Below are positions 1-6,734 of a stretch of 37,907 bases of DNA, in pieces; the first letter of the stretch is position 1, and each line of letters starts with the position of its first letter. Position numbers and translations under genes: made by a program. Source of the stretch: a virus; IMG/VR virus record IMGVR_UViG_3300008517_000278, positions 1 to 37,907 of that record. The stretch is one strand, 5' to 3'. Below the pieces are notes generated by a model. It was not told where the DNA came from. It did not search any database and was given only the letters and a program-made list of their open reading frames with translations.

Positions 1-119
1 AACAGGAAAGCCCATTAGCCAGTCCTCCCAGTTCGGGTTCAACTTCCCACCAGTTACCCTGGGAAGGGGCTTGCCTCTCTTGCCATATAATTCCTCGTCC
101 GTCATCTGGCTCTGGTCTG
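1..119. repeat. Terminal direct repeat, left copy (circular closure)
   Basis: These 119 bases are identical to 37789-37907. The minus-strand methyltransferase frame reads through the junction without a break if the two copies are merged. The repeat is therefore best read as assembly overlap of a circular or circularly permuted genome rather than a true terminal repeat, giving a unit of 37,788 bp. Confidence 0.95.
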
Positions 120-829
120 AGCGCCAATCCCTCTCTGTTGGTGTTGGCAACATCTTGACTACTTGACATAGTGGGGGCTGTTGTCCCCCTCTTGGATTGT
201 ATTTGCGGGGTTTTTGTATATCTGCTGAATCCATAACTGTTGCAGTTGCCCACAATCCAAATTCTGTCTCGTCTATGCCAGGCATTGACGGCACAAGCTG
301 GAATAACAAGCGTTTCGTGTCCGTAACCCGCACCTTCCAGGTCAGATAGCACCGTGTCGAGTGCCAGGTTGATGATTCCAGTAACATTTTCAAGCAATAC
401 CCACTTGGGCTTGACGGCTTCAATAACTGCGAGTGTTTCAGGCCAGAGGTAGCGGTCATCTCTATCGCCTTTTCGCTTCCCGGCAACACTGAAAGGCTGG
501 CAAGGGATTCCAGCGGTAACAAGGATGGCTGGAGATTCTGCAACTGTTCCTCTTCCTCGGGTGTTCGTATCCACTTCGCTAGATTCATTCTCCGTTTCCC
601 CCCACACTTCACATTGCTGCTGTCGTCCTCTTGTGGCGTTGGCAACAATCTCTTTGATTTTCTCGACATCTCTAATATTCTCTACTATCGGCACATTCGG
701 CCAGTGTTTCTTGAGTACCTTCTGGCAATACTTGTCTATCTCGACGAAGAGTATGGTTGGGATTCCATTCCACAGACAAGCTAGAGCGAACCCTGCTATG
801 CCAGCATATAAGTCCACATGAACCAACAT
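1..829 (-). CDS. DNA (cytosine-5) methyltransferase, N-terminal 276 codons (continues at 37788)
   Basis: This gene methylates C5 of cytosine in DNA, most likely to protect phage DNA from host restriction. The reading frame starts at the ATG at 829, directly after the stop of the VRR-NUC gene (TGAATG), and runs off the left edge; joined to 37788-37628 it gives 329 residues. Visible family motifs are the SAM-binding motif I near the N-terminus (VDLYAGIAGF, residues 5-14), motif IV GIPCQPFSVAG with the catalytic cysteine at about residue 110, motif VI ENV at about 147 and motif VIII RRDRIWIVG at about 185. Motifs IX/X lie in the right-hand part. The length is normal for a compact monospecific phage enzyme; the target-recognition region lies at about 195-300. 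It is the second methyltransferase of this phage. Confidence 0.95.
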   Translation of the reverse strand, partial: MLVHVDLYAGIAGFALACLWNGIPTILFVEIDKYCQKVLKKHWPNVPIVENIRDVEKIKEIVANATRGRQQQCEVWGETENESSEVDTNTRGRGTVAESPAILVTAGIPCQPFSVAGKRKGDRDDRYLWPETLAVIEAVKPKWVLLENVTGIINLALDTVLSDLEGAGYGHETLVIPACAVNAWHRRDRIWIVGNCNSYGFSRYTKTPQIQSKRGTTAPTMSSSQDVANTNREGLALRPEPDDGRGIIWQERQAPSQGNWWEVEPELGGLANGLSC

Positions 830-1144
830 TCACTGTATCCTCAATATCCTTGCTATGTCCTCGATGTCCCCCGGGCGCCACAGGTAAACCTCCTGCCCGC
901 AGGCTTTCAGTTCGTCAAAGACTTGCTGTTGTTCAGGGGTCATTTTCCCTTTTTCTGACTTCAATTCGGCGAATATAACTCGCTTCTGCTCGGCATTTAT
1001 AAGAAACAAGTCCAGCATACCTTTAGGACTATGAATTGATGTCCAGGTAAATAGAAATCGCCACCCGAAGAGCTTGCAGAGAGTCCTTATCTGCTCTCTC
1101 AGGTCTTTCTCCGTGACGGGGATGGTGTCAATCCTTCTTTGCAT
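830..1144 (-). CDS. VRR-NUC domain nuclease
   Basis: This 104-residue protein is a small PD-(D/E)xK-superfamily nuclease of the VRR-NUC type, a family acting on branched or damaged DNA in replication and repair and common in phages as a stand-alone domain. The sequence shows the typical core: an N-terminal helix, then GMLDLFLI (the G-x-x-D-L motif, residues 42-49), AELKSEKG with the catalytic E-x-K (about 60-67), and a downstream glutamine helix ending in VYLWRPGD. Length matches stand-alone family members. Its ATG lies inside the 3' end of the preceding gene (17-bp overlap), and its stop abuts the start of the C5 methyltransferase, so the three genes are probably co-translated. It could act as a junction resolvase; that is inferred from the family. 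Confidence 0.88.
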   Translation of the reverse strand: MQRRIDTIPVTEKDLREQIRTLCKLFGWRFLFTWTSIHSPKGMLDLFLINAEQKRVIFAELKSEKGKMTPEQQQVFDELKACGQEVYLWRPGDIEDIARILRIQ

Positions 1145-1439
1145 AAGTCTCTATCTTGTGAAAAGGGCCTATACCGCTAACAGCTTTCTTGAAGTCTATT
1201 ATTGCTCTCACTACAGTCTTAACCATCGTGGCTTCGTCAAACTTTCCGTCACGCCAGACTTCTGGGTGGAGCAGTGGTCCAATGGCTTCATCCTTGGCTA
1301 TCTCCTGAGACATTTGTGCCAAGTCCTCCATACTAATATCATTCATAGCTCCCACGATAGCTCCCATCTTCTTATAGACTTCTAGCTGTTTATCATTCCA
1401 GCCCATCGCTTGTTTTACTGCCTCTTCAGCTCTACTCAT
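1128..1439 (-). CDS. Hypothetical phage protein, 103 aa
   Basis: I do not recognise the family. The product is soluble, charged and mostly helical by appearance, with no membrane segment and no cysteines. I chose the ATG at 1439 because a GGGGGTG ribosome binding site sits immediately upstream; a GTG two codons earlier (1445) is in frame but would lie inside that site. The 3' end overlaps the VRR-NUC gene by 17 bp, suggesting translational coupling. Its upstream neighbour is the gene bracketed by the 23-bp inverted repeat. A function in DNA processing is only suggested by location. Confidence 0.75.
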   Translation of the reverse strand: MSRAEEAVKQAMGWNDKQLEVYKKMGAIVGAMNDISMEDLAQMSQEIAKDEAIGPLLHPEVWRDGKFDEATMVKTVVRAIIDFKKAVSGIGPFHKIETYAKKD

Positions 1440-1458
1440 GTTCACCCCCTTTTAATTG

Positions 1459-1481
1459 GGTATCGTTCTGTTTTGGGGTAT
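1459..1481. repeat. 23-bp perfect inverted repeat, left arm
   Basis: This 23-base sequence is the exact reverse complement of 1843-1865. The two arms occupy the two intergenic gaps on either side of the gene at 1487-1828 and touch nothing else. The arm overlaps a small palindrome (GGGGTATAACCCC, 1475-1487). I saw no third copy in the window. Confidence 0.95.
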
Positions 1482-1486
1482 AACCC

Positions 1487-1828
1487 CTAGAACCTTTCAA
1501 TAACATGCCCTCCCTTCTTTAGTCGTAGCTTAGCTATACGTTTTGCCTTAGCTAGTGGGACTTCTCTAGCCAGCATTGTCCAACCAGCCCTCGGACACCA
1601 TGCTGTAAATCCCTCAGCGTCCTTAAAGATTACAATGTGCTTATACCTTTTTGGTGGCTCATAATAGCCATAACCATAGTCTGCGAACGTCCCACAGTCA
1701 AAGAATATCCGCATCGTGTCATAGAAATCTTGCCGTTCGCCATAGCACAGATGTTTGTGGAATGGGCACATTGCACGAGTTCGAGCTGGTTGCTCACAGC
1801 GATAAATGTGTAATCCTGCTTCTTCCAT
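1487..1828 (-). CDS. Hypothetical protein bracketed by an inverted repeat, 113 aa
   Basis: The product has 113 residues and no family I recognise. It is rich in aromatic residues and has four cysteines in the N-terminal half (11, 21, 28, 45), including a CPFHKHLC stretch that could bind metal. The C-terminal third is strongly basic (KAKRIAKLRLKKGG), suggesting nucleic-acid contact. The ATG at 1828 is preceded by AAAGGAGTTAACG, a strong ribosome binding site. The gene sits alone between the two arms of a perfect 23-bp inverted repeat (1459-1481 and 1843-1865), unlike its neighbours, which overlap or are separated by a few bases. It may therefore be a recently gained cassette. Confidence 0.75.
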   Translation of the reverse strand: MEEAGLHIYRCEQPARTRAMCPFHKHLCYGERQDFYDTMRIFFDCGTFADYGYGYYEPPKRYKHIVIFKDAEGFTAWCPRAGWTMLAREVPLAKAKRIAKLRLKKGGHVIERF

Positions 1829-1842
1829 CGTTAACTCCTTTC

Positions 1843-1865
1843 ATACCCCAAAACAGAACGATACC
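1843..1865. repeat. 23-bp perfect inverted repeat, right arm
   Basis: This is the reverse complement of 1459-1481, all 23 bases matching. It begins 1 bp after the stop codon of the upstream 84-aa gene (1867) and ends 14 bp before the start of the bracketed gene. Possible roles are a cassette boundary, a recombinase or inversion site, paired operators, or a long-range RNA stem enclosing the gene. Confidence 0.95.
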
Positions 1866-1866
1866 T

Positions 1867-2121
1867 TTAATTGACTGCTTCATAGGTCTGCTCGAAGATG
1901 TCTGGCTTGCAGGGATAAAACTCGCCTTTCACACCCCTAATTATCCAATCACCTATATCTGCTCTGTGTTCGCCTTCGAGTGTTGGAATTATGATTGGCA
2001 TATCTGGGATAACTTCTCCCTGTCTTGTTGTGTGCCCCCTAAGAAATACAGCAACTTCTTGGGAGTTATACCCCTTCCATTGAATAGCTTCAATAACTAC
2101 TGGCTTTTTTCTGAATTTCAT
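1867..2121 (-). CDS. Ubiquitous small phage protein (GDWIIRGVKGEFYPCKPDIF motif), 84 aa
   Basis: This belongs to a very widespread family of small phage proteins of unknown function, recognised by the C-terminal signature GDWIIRGVKGEFYPCKPDIF followed by a tyrosine and glutamate. The N-terminus (MKFRKKPVVIEAIQW) is also typical. Length is as usual for the family. The start ATG at 2121 is preceded by AAGGGGGTGAAGTA, a good ribosome binding site. It lies directly downstream of the replication initiator gene and upstream of the inverted-repeat cassette. Family membership is a recognition from memory; no biochemical role is known to me. Confidence 0.88.
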   Translation of the reverse strand: MKFRKKPVVIEAIQWKGYNSQEVAVFLRGHTTRQGEVIPDMPIIIPTLEGEHRADIGDWIIRGVKGEFYPCKPDIFEQTYEAVN

Positions 2122-2171
2122 TACTTCACCCCCTTAAATTGATTATCCATTCTCTGTTCAATCATTGCCTA

Positions 2172-3131
2172 TCACCGGGAGTTAGGTTTGCCGTCCCGTT
2201 CCCAAGTATTCAGGATATTACCAATACGACTCATCAGTGCCCACCGCGGAGCCTTTAGCATGGCAACTTCCTTGACAGCATCAACAACCCAAGCAGGCGG
2301 AAACCGCTGGCAGGCACGTTTTAATTCTTCCTGTATGTCCTCAGTGATAGTATCGCCATAATTGATATTCTCCTGATAAGCATTGATGGCATCTTCAAGG
2401 GTATTTTTTTTATTATTTGATAACAGGATACTGTTTATAGTTTCTTTAGTTTCCTCTTTTTTAATTTCTTTTCCTTTAATTTCCTTTCCTTTCCTTTCGC
2501 CAGTAGAAATCGCTTTGTTGGGTGTAGTTATAGGATTTCTACTTGTAGTTATGCTTTTACCAGATGTAGATTGAAAATTATCCGTTTCATTATCCGTTTC
2601 ATTATCCGTTTCACGAAATCCCTTTATCCGACATTGTTCAGAGCAATATTTAGCGTCTGTCCTCATTCCCTCAAGGCTTCTACCACAAACAATGCAATTC
2701 CTTTCTGTAGTTATGGCATTATCACCTGTAGTTAAGAGTCTAATAGCAGAAGGTATAGGTTTTTCAGGAATTGATCGGCGCCGATTTGCATAGACAACAG
2801 CTAAGTTGTCAACAAGATTTTGACACCACAGTATCTTATTCGTGTTCCATAGCTCTTTGTCTACGGCCCCCATTTCTACAAGTAGATTAACCATTTCTAC
2901 ACCTTTATCCTCTGTAATATGGGCTTTCCCACAAAAAACCTGTAAGCGACGCGAATCGTGCCAGTCTAGAAAGTGACCATCGCTAGAGGCTAGTTTTTCC
3001 AGGAGCTTGAACCAGAAGGCATATCCATCATTGCCGAATTGCCCCTCTAGCACGGTAAGGGTGGCGCTTTCAGTGCTAGCATGTGCATCATGCGGGAAGT
3101 AGTCTGCCGTGTTCTTCAGTGTTCTAGCCAT
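2172..3131 (-). CDS. DUF4373 / DnaD-like replication initiation protein
   Basis: This 319-residue protein is the likely replication initiator or helicase-loading factor of the phage. The N-terminal part (about 5-90, with TADYFPHDAHAS and GYAFWFKLLEKL) matches the DUF4373 (Lin1244/Lin1753) winged-helix domain found at the start of phage DnaD-like proteins. A zinc knuckle (CIVCG, then CSEQC, about 146-168) follows. A low-complexity linker contains three ETDN repeats and several I/L-T-T motifs. The C-terminus (about 240-315: NYGDTITEDIQEEL to MSRIGNILNTWERDG) looks like a DnaD domain. The linker DNA carries repeated TGTAGTTA elements and an AT-rich block, so the gene may contain the origin. No polymerase, primase or helicase gene is visible, so it should recruit host machinery. 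Confidence 0.85.
   Translation of the reverse strand: MARTLKNTADYFPHDAHASTESATLTVLEGQFGNDGYAFWFKLLEKLASSDGHFLDWHDSRRLQVFCGKAHITEDKGVEMVNLLVEMGAVDKELWNTNKILWCQNLVDNLAVVYANRRRSIPEKPIPSAIRLLTTGDNAITTERNCIVCGRSLEGMRTDAKYCSEQCRIKGFRETDNETDNETDNFQSTSGKSITTSRNPITTPNKAISTGERKGKEIKGKEIKKEETKETINSILLSNNKKNTLEDAINAYQENINYGDTITEDIQEELKRACQRFPPAWVVDAVKEVAMLKAPRWALMSRIGNILNTWERDGKPNSR
2400..2735. other. Candidate replication origin inside the initiator gene (iterons plus AT-rich block)
   Basis: Within the linker-coding part of the initiator gene I see TGTAGTTAT at 2523, 2544 and 2706 and TGTAGTTA at 2727 (plus strand). They form two pairs, each with exactly 21-bp spacing. A 12-bp unit ATTATCCGTTTC is repeated three times at 2577-2612, and a strongly AT-rich, purine/pyrimidine-biased stretch lies at about 2400-2500. 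Lambda-type phages carry iterons and an AT-rich unwinding region inside the initiator gene, and this layout resembles that. The repeats also encode ITT and ETDN peptides, so protein-level repetition is the competing explanation. Confidence 0.4.
2577..2612. repeat. Three tandem 12-bp repeats
   Basis: The unit ATTATCCGTTTC occurs three times in perfect tandem and encodes the peptide repeat ETDN in the linker of the initiator protein. Being in frame and perfect, it could vary in copy number by slippage without breaking the gene. Confidence 0.9.
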
Positions 3132-3151
3132 TATTAACCTTGCTGATAAAT

Positions 3152-3571
3152 CTACCGCGGGCCATTCAAAATCTCTTTAACCAACCTTCTATGCTTTTCA
3201 GTTCGTGCCTTTTCCTTTCCGTGAAGATAAATAGCTTTATATAGGGCATCGATTTGAGGACTGTTAAGCATTTTGGATTGAATACACTTACCAATCGGGC
3301 AGGGTAACTCAACACTTACCCCTAGAATACGGCAAAGGAAGGGACGGACAGGATAAATACGACATCGCTTATCGGGAGTCAGATAGGGACAGTTACCCTC
3401 ATCTGTAATGTTGAGAAAGTCCCTATACTCAAGATGATGCCTCTCGCACCAGTCCTTAACATTCCTCAGCTCGGCCAGGCTGGGCATTATGGGACCGCAG
3501 CATTCACCACAGTTAGGTTCACAGGTAGATTGTGGGATTTGAGCATAAATCTCAGCTAGTTTTGAGTTCAT
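3152..3571 (-). CDS. YkgJ-type cysteine-cluster protein
   Basis: This 139-residue protein belongs to the YkgJ (zinc/iron-chelating CxxxCxxCC) family. The clusters are CEPNCGECCG (about 17-26), a central CPYLTPDKRCRIYPVRPFLC (about 61-80) and CPIGKC near 91-96; this spacing is diagnostic of the family. Members bind metal, probably Fe-S or zinc, but their reaction is generally unknown. It lies between the initiator gene and a DNA methyltransferase and starts 7 bp after the latter's stop, so it is part of the same operon. Phage copies are often near DNA-modification genes; a role as an accessory to modification is only inference. Confidence 0.85.
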   Translation of the reverse strand: MNSKLAEIYAQIPQSTCEPNCGECCGPIMPSLAELRNVKDWCERHHLEYRDFLNITDEGNCPYLTPDKRCRIYPVRPFLCRILGVSVELPCPIGKCIQSKMLNSPQIDALYKAIYLHGKEKARTEKHRRLVKEILNGPR

Positions 3572-3578
3572 TTTGCTT

Positions 3579-4253
3579 TCAATCCTTTAGCTCCATAACT
3601 TCTTGACAGCATCGTTTGGCTGCGATTTCACAATACCTTTCCTCTATTTCTATTCCTATAGAGTAGCGGTTGAGTTTCTTAGCACAGAAGCAAGTCGTGC
3701 CTGAACCGAGAAAGGGGTCGAGGATGGTCTCTTCATAGTCGGTTGATTTCATAATGAGATAGGAGATAAGCATCTCTGGTTTTTCCGTGGGGTGCTGTAG
3801 CACAGTTGGATGCACTCTTGGTATGGATATAAGGTTTGAATCCCTACTCCCTCGTAACTTAGCATATTTACGCTTACTATAAACTATAAACTCACACCTA
3901 CTTGCGTAATCATCCAAATTACCTGCAGTAGTTGAGCCCTTATCCCATACCAAGAGTCGCAGAGTGTTAAAACCTATCTGCCTTATTGATTGCCTTGTAT
4001 CGTCTAGGGATACTTCATTGGCAAAAACATAAAAGCTACCATTTTCTGTCAATGTGGCTTTACGAAGCCACTCAAAGGATAGCTTGTCATCCCCAGCAAG
4101 CCTAGCGAATTTAACAGAGCGATAGTTACTTTGATAGTTTATCCCATAAGGCGGGTCAGTCAGTACCAAATCCACCTTAACATCTAATTGGGGAAGTATC
4201 TCCCTACAATCCCCGTGATAGATTGTTACCCACTTATCTTGATAATATGCCTT
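3579..4253 (-). CDS. DNA adenine-N6 or cytosine-N4 methyltransferase (beta-class)
   Basis: The product methylates an exocyclic amino group in DNA using SAM. The catalytic motif IV DPPYGINY is near the N-terminus (about 34-41), and the SAM-binding motif I DPFLGSGTT follows near the C-terminus (about 187-195). That order defines the beta class, which includes both m6A and m4C enzymes, so the product base cannot be decided here. HPTEKP precedes motif I, as usual. I prefer the ATG at 4253 (224 aa), next to an AAGAGTAGAGGG purine run and starting the usual MxxYYQDKW beginning; an in-frame ATG at 4319 would add 22 residues, overlap the DUF5131 gene by 37 bp and lacks a ribosome binding site. Probably anti-restriction. 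Confidence 0.9.
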   Translation of the reverse strand, partial: KAYYQDKWVTIYHGDCREILPQLDVKVDLVLTDPPYGINYQSNYRSVKFARLAGDDKLSFEWLRKATLTENGSFYVFANEVSLDDTRQSIRQIGFNTLRLLVWDKGSTTAGNLDDYASRCEFIVYSKRKYAKLRGSRDSNLISIPRVHPTVLQHPTEKPEMLISYLIMKSTDYEETILDPFLGSGTTCFCAKKLNRYSIGIEIEERYCEIAAKRCCQEVMELKD

Positions 4254-4282
4254 CATCCCTCTACTCTTAAAAGATTGCTCTC

Positions 4283-5191
4283 TCACTTCGGCATTTCCTG
4301 TCTTAATACCATATCCCATTTAATACCAAACAAGGCACCAGACCTCGATATATAGAATGGTGACTCGTCCTTTGGTAATAAAGGCTTCAAGTTATCCTTC
4401 AGAAATACCTTGACCCCCGCCTTGTCCGCAGACTCGACAATCTCTTTTACCCACTCGATACGAGGCTGTGCTGTGAATAGCTTGCCGTAGCGCATTATTG
4501 ATAGAGTTTCAGGGGGGTATCTGTCAACAAGTCTCACCATTTCAGGTAATGTCCCCGTGCAAGCCCCATTGACGAGCCAGTTGATACCCCTCTTATCCGT
4601 CAATAGGTCTAAAACAGCCTTGCCTATACGTCCAAGAAGAGGCTCCAAGGAAAGAAACTTTATCTTAGCCGTAACTGAAGCCAGATTAGCCGAACCGTTA
4701 AGTGCCATTTCATTGTTCGTAGCCGTCACACCCACCCAGCAATTCTCAGGAAATTCCCATTGAGGAAGGTTCTGAGGTTGCTTTGTCAACGTATAAAACC
4801 TGTGCTGCGGGCAATCCCTCATTACCTGAAGCTCTTGTCTAGTCCACTCTTCAGGCCAGTAATCACCCATCCAGTCGCTCATATCATCGAGGAAGATACC
4901 AGTGGGCTTCTTAATGCTTCTTATCCTGTCAAGGCGTTCTGGCCAGAAGCGAGGATAGAAGGGGTCATCAAGTGGCTTTGCTCTATAAAATTCGTCATCA
5001 TAAACGCCAACTGGAAATATTTGATGGTTCAAATACCTCTGCTTCAATCTCCCATTCGCCAGCTTATAGGCATAGCAAGGAAAGCCACCGCCTTTGCACA
5101 ATCCGTTATCGTGGTTTAGGCAACCAGTCTTAGAATTAACTGTTATGCCCCTTGTTCCGTCCGGGTTGAGCACCCATTCAATTCCTGTCAT
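4283..5191 (-). CDS. DUF5131 / phage Gp37-Gp68 family protein
   Basis: This 302-residue protein matches the DUF5131 family (phage Gp37/Gp68), whose biochemical role is not established. Family features visible are the IEWVLNPDGTRGITVNSKTG start, an N-terminal cysteine cluster (C24, C32, C39, with FPCYAYKLA), the IFLDDMSDWMGD segment in the position of the usual N-S-M-S-D motif, FYTLTKQPQNL, GVTATNNE, FLSLEPLLG and a late AGVKVFLKDN block. The N-terminal cysteines have led to comparisons with radical-SAM folds; that is not demonstrable here. ATG at 5191 follows TTAGGAGGTAATT, an excellent ribosome binding site. It is directly upstream of the beta-class methyltransferase, so a nucleotide- or DNA-modification role is a reasonable inference. 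Confidence 0.85.
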   Translation of the reverse strand: MTGIEWVLNPDGTRGITVNSKTGCLNHDNGLCKGGGFPCYAYKLANGRLKQRYLNHQIFPVGVYDDEFYRAKPLDDPFYPRFWPERLDRIRSIKKPTGIFLDDMSDWMGDYWPEEWTRQELQVMRDCPQHRFYTLTKQPQNLPQWEFPENCWVGVTATNNEMALNGSANLASVTAKIKFLSLEPLLGRIGKAVLDLLTDKRGINWLVNGACTGTLPEMVRLVDRYPPETLSIMRYGKLFTAQPRIEWVKEIVESADKAGVKVFLKDNLKPLLPKDESPFYISRSGALFGIKWDMVLRQEMPK

Positions 5192-5213
5192 AATTACCTC
5201 CTAAAGTTGTGGC

Positions 5214-5237
5214 GGGGGCAGGGTCGATGCTGCCCCC
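5214..5237 (-). other. Strong GC-rich hairpin between two early genes
   Basis: GGGGGCAG and CTGCCCCC form an 8-bp all-matched stem with an 8-base loop, in the 93-bp gap between the 87-aa gene and the DUF5131 gene. No T-run follows on either strand, so it is not a standard intrinsic terminator. It sits a short distance upstream of the DUF5131 ribosome binding site and could stabilise or separate mRNA segments. Confidence 0.7.
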
Positions 5238-5284
5238 ACCTATAAACAGAAAGGAGTTAGAAGTGAAAAAGATGGTCATTAGTC

Positions 5285-5548
5285 TTAGCTCTCTACGGTT
5301 GCCAGCTCTTTTGACTCTTCAGGCAGGTCAAGGGATTGCTGAGGGCTGCTGAAGGTCACATTAACTTCGTGGCCGGCCCGGAGTGTGTGCATCACATCAT
5401 CGAGCTTGCCAGGGACGCCGACATACTCTATCTTGACTTCGGTGATGATGTCCCGGTCAACCACAGCGCCACCCTCGCCCTTTTCCTCGACAATCTTGCT
5501 CTTTGTCTCCAACTTGTTTGTTTGGACTTTTATCTCTAACTTAGCCAT
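5285..5548 (-). CDS. Hypothetical phage protein, 87 aa
   Basis: I do not recognise this acidic 87-residue protein. It appears beta-rich in the first two thirds (alternating hydrophobic residues in KLEIKVQTNKLETK and DIITEVKIEYVGVPG) with an acidic C-terminal tail. No cysteine or membrane segment is present. ATG at 5548 is preceded by AAAGGAGGAACGA, a near-ideal ribosome binding site, which is why I reject the six-codon-longer start at 5566. It lies in the recombination/replication cluster downstream of the Cas4-like nuclease; small acidic proteins here could be DNA mimics or recombination accessories, but nothing in the sequence proves it. Confidence 0.7.
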   Translation of the reverse strand: MAKLEIKVQTNKLETKSKIVEEKGEGGAVVDRDIITEVKIEYVGVPGKLDDVMHTLRAGHEVNVTFSSPQQSLDLPEESKELATVES

Positions 5549-5559
5549 TCGTTCCTCCT

Positions 5560-5787
5560 TTACCATTTTTCAGTTTCTTTCAGAAAGGCATCCCACATCT
5601 TCGTGATGATTTTTTCCAAAAACTCATCAGTGAGCAGAGCCTTTACTCTATCGTCTATTTGAGCCTTGTATTTAGACTGAATCAATTCTCTAGCAATACA
5701 AGTTGTCGTTCCGATGGTACTGTTAATGACAGCCTCAACTACAGCTTTATTAAACTCTTCGGGTTTTATATCTACCTTGATAGCCAT
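5560..5787 (-). CDS. Hypothetical phage protein, 75 aa
   Basis: This is a 75-residue, predicted all-helical protein of unknown family, with one cysteine and no membrane segment. Its ATG at 5787 overlaps the stop of the Cas4-like nuclease by one base (TAATG type), with GGAGGGCT just upstream, so it is probably translated by coupling. The arrangement suggests a partner or accessory of the nuclease module, by context only. Confidence 0.7.
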   Translation of the reverse strand: MAIKVDIKPEEFNKAVVEAVINSTIGTTTCIARELIQSKYKAQIDDRVKALLTDEFLEKIITKMWDAFLKETEKW

Positions 5788-6734
5788 TAGCCCTCCTTAT
5801 TTGCTTCTATTGGTATAATCTTCTTCTGCCAGCTTTGCGATGTATCCTCATACTTCGCCTTGACATCATCCGGGACGTGGTAGACTTTCCGCTCAATCCA
5901 TTTACCCTCAATGAAGTAGTCGCCAACCAGGATTTTCTCTCTGCCCTGGACGAGTTCGTTAATCCTCTTGTTTACCCCATCAAATTCCTTGGCCCCAGGC
6001 TTCAGTTCAAAGTAGCGAGTAACGAGTCCCAGGAGCTCCCCGTCTTGTGAGACCTCGACTTCCTTGCCGATCCTGTCCGGTAGACAGATATGGGCAAATC
6101 CGCAATCGCTACAGATGTCCTCGTCATACTCCATTGGCTCCGGCAGCGTCCCCTCAGCCACATGCTTGTTAATGGTTTCGGCTTTCTGGACAAGGGACTC
6201 GGCAAATTCATAGTCCAGATCCATCCAGATTTCCTTATACTCCCCGGTACTCTTGTTCTTGAACAGGAAAAGCCCCTCGTCCTTGTTGTCCATCAGAAGG
6301 TAGAGTGTAAGCTGAGCGGGATACTTTCTCATGTAGGGATACTTATGCTTGAGCATATCTGCCACTGAGTTAATTGAGGCAAAGGGGTTAGGTGCTGCCG
6401 ACTTGACTTCCGTAGGGTAAACCTTGCCGTCTATCGCCAGCTTGAAGTCTATCGAGCCGGTGATCTGATACTTCGCCCAGGAGAAGGGACGCTGCTGTTC
6501 CACTATCGTAAACCCAGCTTCCTTGAGGTCCTGAAAAACCAGGTCCTCAACTGCCCTTCCCATGTCGAATATCATCTGCAACCTGGCATCATGTAGGGTT
6601 TTCTCCTGCCAGCGCGTCCGGTTCAATACCAGGTAGCGCAGGCACTCATGCCCGAGCTCACTGGCGCGGTTAGCGTTTACAGGGTATTGCTTTATCTTGC
6701 GTTCCTTAGCTTCCAGTATCTTCTCGACTATCAT
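5787..6734 (-). CDS. Cas4-like PD-(D/E)xK exonuclease with Fe-S cysteines
   Basis: The 315-residue product is a RecB-family nuclease of the Cas4/AddB iron-sulfur type, expected to resect DNA ends for phage recombination. The nuclease core is visible as GSIDFKL (the catalytic aspartate) followed by YPTEVKS (E-x-K), about residues 92-112, and a later AQLTLYLLM helix with the conserved glutamine. One cysteine lies near the N-terminus (C31, in ELGHECLRY), and three cluster at about 207-216 (CSDCGFAHIC). This one-plus-three pattern binds 4Fe-4S in the family. It is not a CRISPR gene here: no cas genes or array are present. Its upstream partner is the 288-aa putative recombination protein, the usual exonuclease plus annealing-protein pairing. 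Confidence 0.87.
   Translation of the reverse strand: MIVEKILEAKERKIKQYPVNANRASELGHECLRYLVLNRTRWQEKTLHDARLQMIFDMGRAVEDLVFQDLKEAGFTIVEQQRPFSWAKYQITGSIDFKLAIDGKVYPTEVKSAAPNPFASINSVADMLKHKYPYMRKYPAQLTLYLLMDNKDEGLFLFKNKSTGEYKEIWMDLDYEFAESLVQKAETINKHVAEGTLPEPMEYDEDICSDCGFAHICLPDRIGKEVEVSQDGELLGLVTRYFELKPGAKEFDGVNKRINELVQGREKILVGDYFIEGKWIERKVYHVPDDVKAKYEDTSQSWQKKIIPIEANKEG

Noticed and set aside
525-821. 98-aa plus-strand frame
   Set aside because: Antisense to the methyltransferase catalytic region; serine/threonine-rich shadow composition and no ribosome binding site.
5192-5284. 33-aa minus-strand frame and a short plus-strand frame in the gap before the DUF5131 gene
   Set aside because: No ribosome binding site for the minus frame, the reading passes through the GC hairpin, and the plus frame is antisense to the next gene.
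5787-6734. CRISPR association suggested by the Cas4-like nuclease
   Set aside because: No repeat-spacer array and no other cas gene is present; phage Cas4-like proteins are usually recombination exonucleases.
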